DNA from: Calothrix sp. C42_A2020_038
Lineage (GTDB): Bacteria > Cyanobacteriota > Cyanobacteriia > Cyanobacteriales > Nostocaceae
Assembly: GCA_015272395.1 (NCBI GenBank)
Contig: JACYLQ010000049.1
Span: forward strand, 1 to 56,986
Direction: 5' to 3'
Length of the DNA: 56,986 nt
The notes under the pieces are model-generated. The model saw nothing but the letters and a program-made list of their open reading frames with translations, ran no database searches and was not told the origin of the DNA. Each line of letters begins with the position of its first letter. Position 1 is the stretch's first letter. The translations under genes and the position numbers were made by a program. This document shows, piece after piece, positions 53,034 to 56,986 of this stretch.

Positions 53034-53825
53034 TTTTGGTATAACGGTAAAATTCAAGATTCGCAAACCATCGAGTTAGATATTAATAATCCTGGGTTAT
53101 TGTATGGCGCCACTGTTTTTACGACGATGCGAGTATATAAGTCTCTGGATAATCCCTTGACGCAATGGCAGGCACATCTTGCACGCATCAAAACTTCATT
53201 AACTTATTTGAATTGGCAACAACCGAATTGGGACTTAGTACGCAAAGGCGCCGAATTGATGCAACAGTATTTTCCTGTGTTACGAATTACAGTATTTCCT
53301 GATGGTGAAGAGTTGATAACTGGGAGAACGTTGGCGCCGGATTTGCGAGAAAAGCAAAAACATGGGATTATCGCGAGTATTGTTCCAGTAGATTATTCCC
53401 GTTCGCTACCTACTCATAAAACAGGTAACTACTTGGTGTCTTGGTTGGTAAAAAGTCATGCTGCTCAAAACCAGAACTCCCAAGAAGGCATATTTATAGA
53501 CACATCTGGAAACTGGTTAGAAACAACCACAGGTAATCTTTGGGGATGGAAAGATAACTGCTGGTGGACTCCTCCCTTATCTGCGGGTATTTTACCAGGA
53601 ATCGCACGGGAGTATATAAAAACTAATTTAGTTAAGCAAAATCAGGTAGTACACGAAGAACCTTGGGATATAGAGTTAGTAAAAAGCTTTGAAACGCTTG
53701 CTTACAGTAATTGTGTAGTAGAACTTATACCTATCCATACTGTTATTATAAATACAAGCGATTTCATATATGGTGCCGAGCATCCAAGTTTAATAAAGTT
53801 ACAAACATTGTTTCAAGAACATTAA
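53031..53825 (+). CDS. pabC: class IV aminotransferase, aminodeoxychorismate lyase-like
   Basis: 264 residues if started at ATT 53031. The N-terminus reads [M]FWYNGKIQDSQTIELDINNP then GLLYGATVFTTMR, the expected fold-type IV PLP-enzyme opening. The catalytic Lys is in LPTHKTGNYLVSW. ETTTGNLWGWKDNCWWTPPL and AGILPGIAREYI are the cofactor-binding segments. PabC converts 4-amino-4-deoxychorismate to p-aminobenzoate for folate; branched-chain or D-amino acid transaminases are alternatives. A trpG/pabA gene nearby supports the folate role (inference). The use of an AUU start would suggest low or regulated expression. Confidence 0.8.
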   Translation: MFWYNGKIQDSQTIELDINNPGLLYGATVFTTMRVYKSLDNPLTQWQAHLARIKTSLTYLNWQQPNWDLVRKGAELMQQYFPVLRITVFPDGEELITGRTLAPDLREKQKHGIIASIVPVDYSRSLPTHKTGNYLVSWLVKSHAAQNQNSQEGIFIDTSGNWLETTTGNLWGWKDNCWWTPPLSAGILPGIAREYIKTNLVKQNQVVHEEPWDIELVKSFETLAYSNCVVELIPIHTVIINTSDFIYGAEHPSLIKLQTLFQEH

Positions 53826-53841
53826 TATCATGATTTATCCA

Positions 53842-53901
53842 TGTGGAGTGGGCATCCTTGCCCGCTCTGTAAGATAAAACAAACGGGATACCTATTCCAC
53901 A
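53842..53901. repeat. short dispersed hairpin repeat (copy B)
   Basis: TGTGGAGTGGGCATCCTTGCCC begins and ATACCTATTCCACA ends the element, with inverted outer arms TGTGGA/TCCACA. Related to copy A at 26898-26956. Confidence 0.6.
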
Positions 53902-54206
53902 AGATTGTAAAACAAAACTAGAAAATTTGTAGTGTAATCCCTCTATGGGTACTCAGGCGCATGTAGAGTTGGCTCGCTAAAATATATCTTTAAGGGTTTG
54001 GTGTCGCTCACGGTACCAAAGTTATGTAACGAAGTTGACCGAAGGTTGTAGATTTTTTTTTGCTTCTACATCATGATGAGGGCATTTTGCGATACCTTAA
54101 AATAAGTTAACATAATTCTTAACTACACCTTCGTAACGGAACGCTCTGCGATTCTCGACGTGAGGCGCAACGCGACAGCACAAAATGTACAGGAGGATTG
54201 ACCTCG
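53902..54206. other. intergenic region upstream of ftsH
   Basis: No ORF. It should hold the ftsH promoter; AGGAGG at 54191-54196 is the ftsH ribosome binding site. No recognised operators. Confidence 0.6.
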
Positions 54207-56060
54207 GTGAATAGTAATAACAATAATAAGAAATGGAGAAATGCAGGGCTGTACGCGCTGCTGTTTATCGTAGTCATTGCGCTGGGTACAGCGTTTTTTG
54301 AAAAGCAGCCTCAAAGCAGGGATACATGGCGCTACAGTCAGTTTATTCAAGAAGTAGAAAAAGGTAACGTTGCTCAAGTTAAATTGAGCGCAGACCGTAC
54401 ACAAGCTATAGTCAAGTCGCAAAGCGGCAACCAAGTATTGGTTACTTTGGTAGACGACCCACAATTAATTAATACGCTTACTGAAAAAAACGTAGATATA
54501 AGCGTTTTGCCTCAAACTGATGAAGGGTTCTGGTTTAAGGCACTTAGCAGTTTATTTTTCCCAGTATTACTATTAGTAGGTCTGTTCTTCCTGCTGCGAC
54601 GCGCCCAAAATGGTCCGGGTAGTCAAGCGATGAACTTTGGGAAGTCGCGCGCACGTGTACAAATGGAACCACAAACCCAAGTTACTTTTGGTGATGTTGC
54701 GGGTATCGACCAAGCAAAGCTGGAATTAAACGAAGTTGTAGACTTCCTTAAAAATGCTGACCGCTTTACAGCTGTTGGCGCCAAAATTCCTAAAGGTGTG
54801 TTGCTTGTGGGTCCTCCAGGTACAGGTAAAACCTTATTAGCACGTGCAGTTGCCGGTGAAGCAGGTGTACCATTCTTCTCTATCTCCGGTTCAGAGTTTG
54901 TAGAGATGTTTGTGGGTGTGGGTGCTTCGCGTGTGCGCGACTTGTTCGAGCAAGCAAAAGCAAATGCACCTTGTATCGTATTTATCGATGAAATTGACGC
55001 AGTTGGTCGTCAACGTGGCGCCGGTTTAGGTGGTGGTAATGACGAACGCGAACAAACTCTGAACCAGTTGCTCACTGAGATGGATGGTTTTGAGGGTAAC
55101 ACAGGTATCATTATTATTGCTGCGACTAACCGTCCTGATGTACTAGATGCTGCATTACTGCGTCCTGGCCGTTTCGACCGTCAGGTAGTAGTAGACCGTC
55201 CTGACTACGCTGGACGTGTAGAAATTTTGAAAGTACACGCGCGTGGTAAAACCTTGGGTAAAGACGTAGATATCGAGCGTATCGCACGTCGTTCTCCTGG
55301 GTTTACAGGTGCTGACTTATCGAACTTGCTCAACGAAGCTGCTATTTTAGCTGCACGTCGCAACCTTACCGAAATTTCGATGGACGAAATTAACGATGCT
55401 ATCGACCGTGTATTAGCAGGTCCAGAGAAGAAAGACCGCGTCATGAGCGAACGTCGCAAGCAATTGGTAGCGTACCACGAAGCGGGTCATGCCCTCGTAG
55501 GTGCATTAATGCCTGACTATGACCCGGTACAAAAAATCAGCATTATCCCGCGCGGTCGTGCAGGTGGTTTAACTTGGTTTACCCCCTCTGAAGACCGGAT
55601 GGATAGTGGACTGTACAGTCGTTCCTATTTGGAAAACCAGATGGCTGTTGCTCTGGGTGGACGTATCGCTGAAGAATTAATTTTTGGTGACGAAGAAGTG
55701 ACCACCGGTGCTTCCGGTGACTTACAGCAAGTTGCGCGCGTTGCCCGACAAATGGTTACACGCTTCGGTATGAGCGATGTACTCGGCCCTGTTGCTTTAG
55801 GGCGCCAGCAAGGTAACATGTTCCTCGGTCGTGACATCATGTCCGAGCGCGACTTCTCGGAAGAAACTGCCGCTTCTATCGACGAAGAAGTACGTAAGTT
55901 AGTCGATGTTGCATACACACGTGCGAAAGAAGTGTTAATCAAGAACAAGCACATCCTTGACCAACTAGCAGCTATGTTAGTTGAAAAAGAAACCGTAGAC
56001 GCAGAAGAATTGCAAGAATTACTCGCTAACAACGACGTACAAACCGCAGCATTTGCGTAA
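54207..56060 (+). CDS. ftsH: ATP-dependent zinc metalloprotease FtsH
   Basis: 617 residues from GTG 54207, 10 bases after AGGAGG (a TTG at 54198 would be too close). Two membrane helices ([19 protein letters not shown] and [17 protein letters not shown]) flank a lumenal/periplasmic domain. The AAA+ domain has Walker A GPPGTGKT, Walker B IVFIDEID, the second region of homology [20 protein letters not shown], and the protease domain HEAGH zinc site. FtsH hexamers degrade damaged membrane proteins, including photosystem II D1, in cyanobacteria (established). It is followed by a strong terminator. Confidence 0.95.
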   Translation: MNSNNNNKKWRNAGLYALLFIVVIALGTAFFEKQPQSRDTWRYSQFIQEVEKGNVAQVKLSADRTQAIVKSQSGNQVLVTLVDDPQLINTLTEKNVDISVLPQTDEGFWFKALSSLFFPVLLLVGLFFLLRRAQNGPGSQAMNFGKSRARVQMEPQTQVTFGDVAGIDQAKLELNEVVDFLKNADRFTAVGAKIPKGVLLVGPPGTGKTLLARAVAGEAGVPFFSISGSEFVEMFVGVGASRVRDLFEQAKANAPCIVFIDEIDAVGRQRGAGLGGGNDEREQTLNQLLTEMDGFEGNTGIIIIAATNRPDVLDAALLRPGRFDRQVVVDRPDYAGRVEILKVHARGKTLGKDVDIERIARRSPGFTGADLSNLLNEAAILAARRNLTEISMDEINDAIDRVLAGPEKKDRVMSERRKQLVAYHEAGHALVGALMPDYDPVQKISIIPRGRAGGLTWFTPSEDRMDSGLYSRSYLENQMAVALGGRIAEELIFGDEEVTTGASGDLQQVARVARQMVTRFGMSDVLGPVALGRQQGNMFLGRDIMSERDFSEETAASIDEEVRKLVDVAYTRAKEVLIKNKHILDQLAAMLVEKETVDAEELQELLANNDVQTAAFA

Positions 56061-56115
56061 GAAGTTATGAGTTATAAGTTAATAGAATAATTTCTAACTT
56101 CTAATCCTTAGTTGT

Positions 56116-56143
56116 AAGGTGGGCAATGCCCACCTTATTTTTT
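56116..56143 (+). terminator. intrinsic terminator of ftsH
   Basis: AAGGTGGGC-AAT-GCCCACCTT is a perfect 9-bp stem with a 3-base loop, followed by ATTTTTT. It lies 55 bases past the ftsH stop. Confidence 0.9.
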
Positions 56144-56193
56144 GTTAAAATCATAGTTTTGGATATTTTTTGATTTGGAAGTCCCTAATTACA

Positions 56194-56223
56194 AAACCCG
56201 GCTTTCTGGGAAAAACCGGGTTT
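56194..56223. repeat. hairpin AAACCCGG...CCGGGTTT
   Basis: An 8-bp perfect inverted repeat with a 14-base loop, of the type widely dispersed in cyanobacterial intergenic DNA. It may also end the minus-strand gene at 56260. Confidence 0.55.
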
Positions 56224-56259
56224 ATTGAATATTCACCTCTCTACTAAACACGCGCGCAG

Positions 56260-56478
56260 TTAAATCTTAGATACAGGCTTTAAAAATATCCACGCGACAA
56301 AGAAAGTTGCTGCTGTAAAAAGCTGTGTCAAGTCTAAAGCAGATAAATACCCATCCGAAAACGAAGCAATACTTCTATCGGTTATCCCAAAAACCCAAGA
56401 CGAGACACCGAAAAGCCATATACCATTCTTAAGATTTCCTACAAATTCTTGTGAGTCAGTCGATTGCTGGTTATTCAT
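56260..56478 (-). CDS. small membrane protein of unknown function (72 aa)
   Basis: ATG 56478 with AGGA about 6 bases upstream. A polar start (MNNQQSTDSQEFVGNLKNG) is followed by two hydrophobic segments (IWLFGVSSWVFGI and LTQLFTAATFFVAWIFL) around SDGYLSALD. I do not recognise a family. Convergent with ftsH. Confidence 0.6.
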   Translation of the reverse strand: MNNQQSTDSQEFVGNLKNGIWLFGVSSWVFGITDRSIASFSDGYLSALDLTQLFTAATFFVAWIFLKPVSKI

Positions 56479-56668
56479 AATTTCCTATTTTTGGTCTAAA
56501 TTGGCAAAAATCACACTAATCTGACTTCATCAGTAAAATTAATCTTCGTAACATAACTTGATAGTTTTATTGCCAAGCATATACTTATATTAATAAAAAT
56601 TTTACTTACTTGACATAACTACCATTAGACACATGTACTGAATTTTCAACTCTACCTTTGGGATAGTT

Positions 56669-56750
56669 ATGGCTCTTGTTCAAATGCTACAAGACTGTTT
56701 ATGAACCTCTATAGGGCTTTGAGCCTATTTCACCCCAAAGCAAGAGCCAT
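56669..56750. ncRNA. candidate structured RNA, three-way-junction-like (82 nt)
   Basis: ATGGCTCTTG (56669-56678) is perfectly complementary to CAAGAGCCAT (56741-56750). Inside, GTTCA (56678-56682) pairs with TGAAC (56702-56706), and ATAGG (56711-56715) pairs with CCTAT (56724-56728). A TTGACA at 56610-56615 could be a -35 box for the plus strand, but no good -10 box is seen. There is no coding frame. It may be a small RNA, a leader element of a gene beyond the window, or a repeat. Confidence 0.4.
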
Positions 56751-56766
56751 TTGCAAATTGCACCCA

Positions 56767-56820
56767 GGTAACACTTTTGTCATGCCATTTTAATCACTGT
56801 TATTTTGGATAGGTGTTACC
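56767..56820. repeat. inverted repeat GGTAACAC...GTGTTACC
   Basis: GGTAACAC (56767-56774) and GTGTTACC (56813-56820) can close a 54-base structure just after the candidate RNA. Could be part of the same transcript or a separate element. Confidence 0.4.
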
Positions 56821-56986
56821 AATGTAACAAAATCGTATAAATTTATTAACAAATATTAATTTACTTACATAGATATTTCCTCGGCGCCTGTTGCAGAACC
56901 GGAGAAAAAATGTGTTCAGGGTGCATATATATTCACGAAAACTTCAGATACGTTTGGAAGCCACGTCGCTTCAGCGCGTGGAGGAA
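56821..56986. other. right-end intergenic DNA, possible leader of a gene beyond the window
   Basis: No gene seen. CCACGTCGC-TTCA-GCGCGTGG near 56962-56981 can form a hairpin with one bulged base, and the last bases GGAGGAA could be a ribosome binding site for a gene starting just outside. Confidence 0.35.

Noticed and set aside
1-56986. CRISPR arrays, rRNA and tRNA genes
   Set aside because: I saw no regularly spaced direct repeats apart from the 42-bp coding repeats, and no cloverleaf with a CCA-type acceptor or conserved T-loop in any gap.

Overview
The window looks like a chromosomal segment of a filamentous, probably heterocystous (Nostocales-type) cyanobacterium. It carries a CyanoQ/PsbQ photosystem II lipoprotein, a CyaC-type adenylate cyclase, SigF, the bifunctional arginine dihydrolase AgrE (cyanophycin/arginine catabolism), a DUF3285-type small protein and several families I know only from cyanobacteria. 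The DNA is AT-rich. It is studded with the palindrome GGCGCC (about 75 by eye), while the usual cyanobacterial HIP1 octamer GCGATCGC was not seen. Short palindromic repeats of the kind common in Nostocales genomes lie between genes and twice inside them.

Layout. 1-704: start of a TonB-like protein whose C-terminal part runs off the window. 835-8996: cyaC, a GNAT acetyltransferase, an unknown cyanobacterial protein, hisC and a YqiA-like hydrolase. 9081-11985: two tandem, diverged glutathione reductases. 12163-13873: an RFK-like barrel protein, a 59-residue membrane ORF and the 3' remnant of an alpha/beta hydrolase. 13888-26660: one minus-strand operon that reads as a BREX/Pgl-like defence locus. 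In transcription order it encodes a DUF4007 protein, a small BrxF-like protein, a giant PglY/BrxC ATPase with a coiled-coil tail, a single polypeptide joining PglW (NERD nuclease and two kinase domains) to PglZ, and a BrxL-type AAA+ ATPase without its Lon protease domain. No PglX methyltransferase and no PAPS-reductase-like BrxP is present. 27037-31724: a MITE-like element, an SNF2/RapA (DpdE-like) helicase and a divergent DEDDh exonuclease, possibly part of the same defence region.

31803-43985: gene remnants and metabolic or regulatory genes (DUF4351-type protein, agrE, a nucleophile-less alpha/beta hydrolase, a DAO-family oxidase, psbQ, a HEAT-repeat protein, sigF, an LD-carboxypeptidase). 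44098-46950: a large outer-membrane protein combining an inverse-autotransporter-like barrel with a beta-helix passenger. 47171-56060: a housekeeping run of prfB (with its programmed +1 frameshift), a DUF3285-type gene, ybeY, dgkA, trpG/pabA, a divergent MBL-fold protein, a PPC-domain protein, an unknown membrane-anchored protein, a class IV aminotransferase that appears to start at AUU, and ftsH. The right end holds a small membrane protein and a candidate structured RNA.

The most noteworthy content is the 13888-26660 operon. Its set of parts does not match any BREX type I know: PglW is fused to PglZ, DUF4007 stands alone, and no modification enzyme is visible. A truncated gene marks its downstream edge. 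All calls come from reading motifs by eye; no database search was run.
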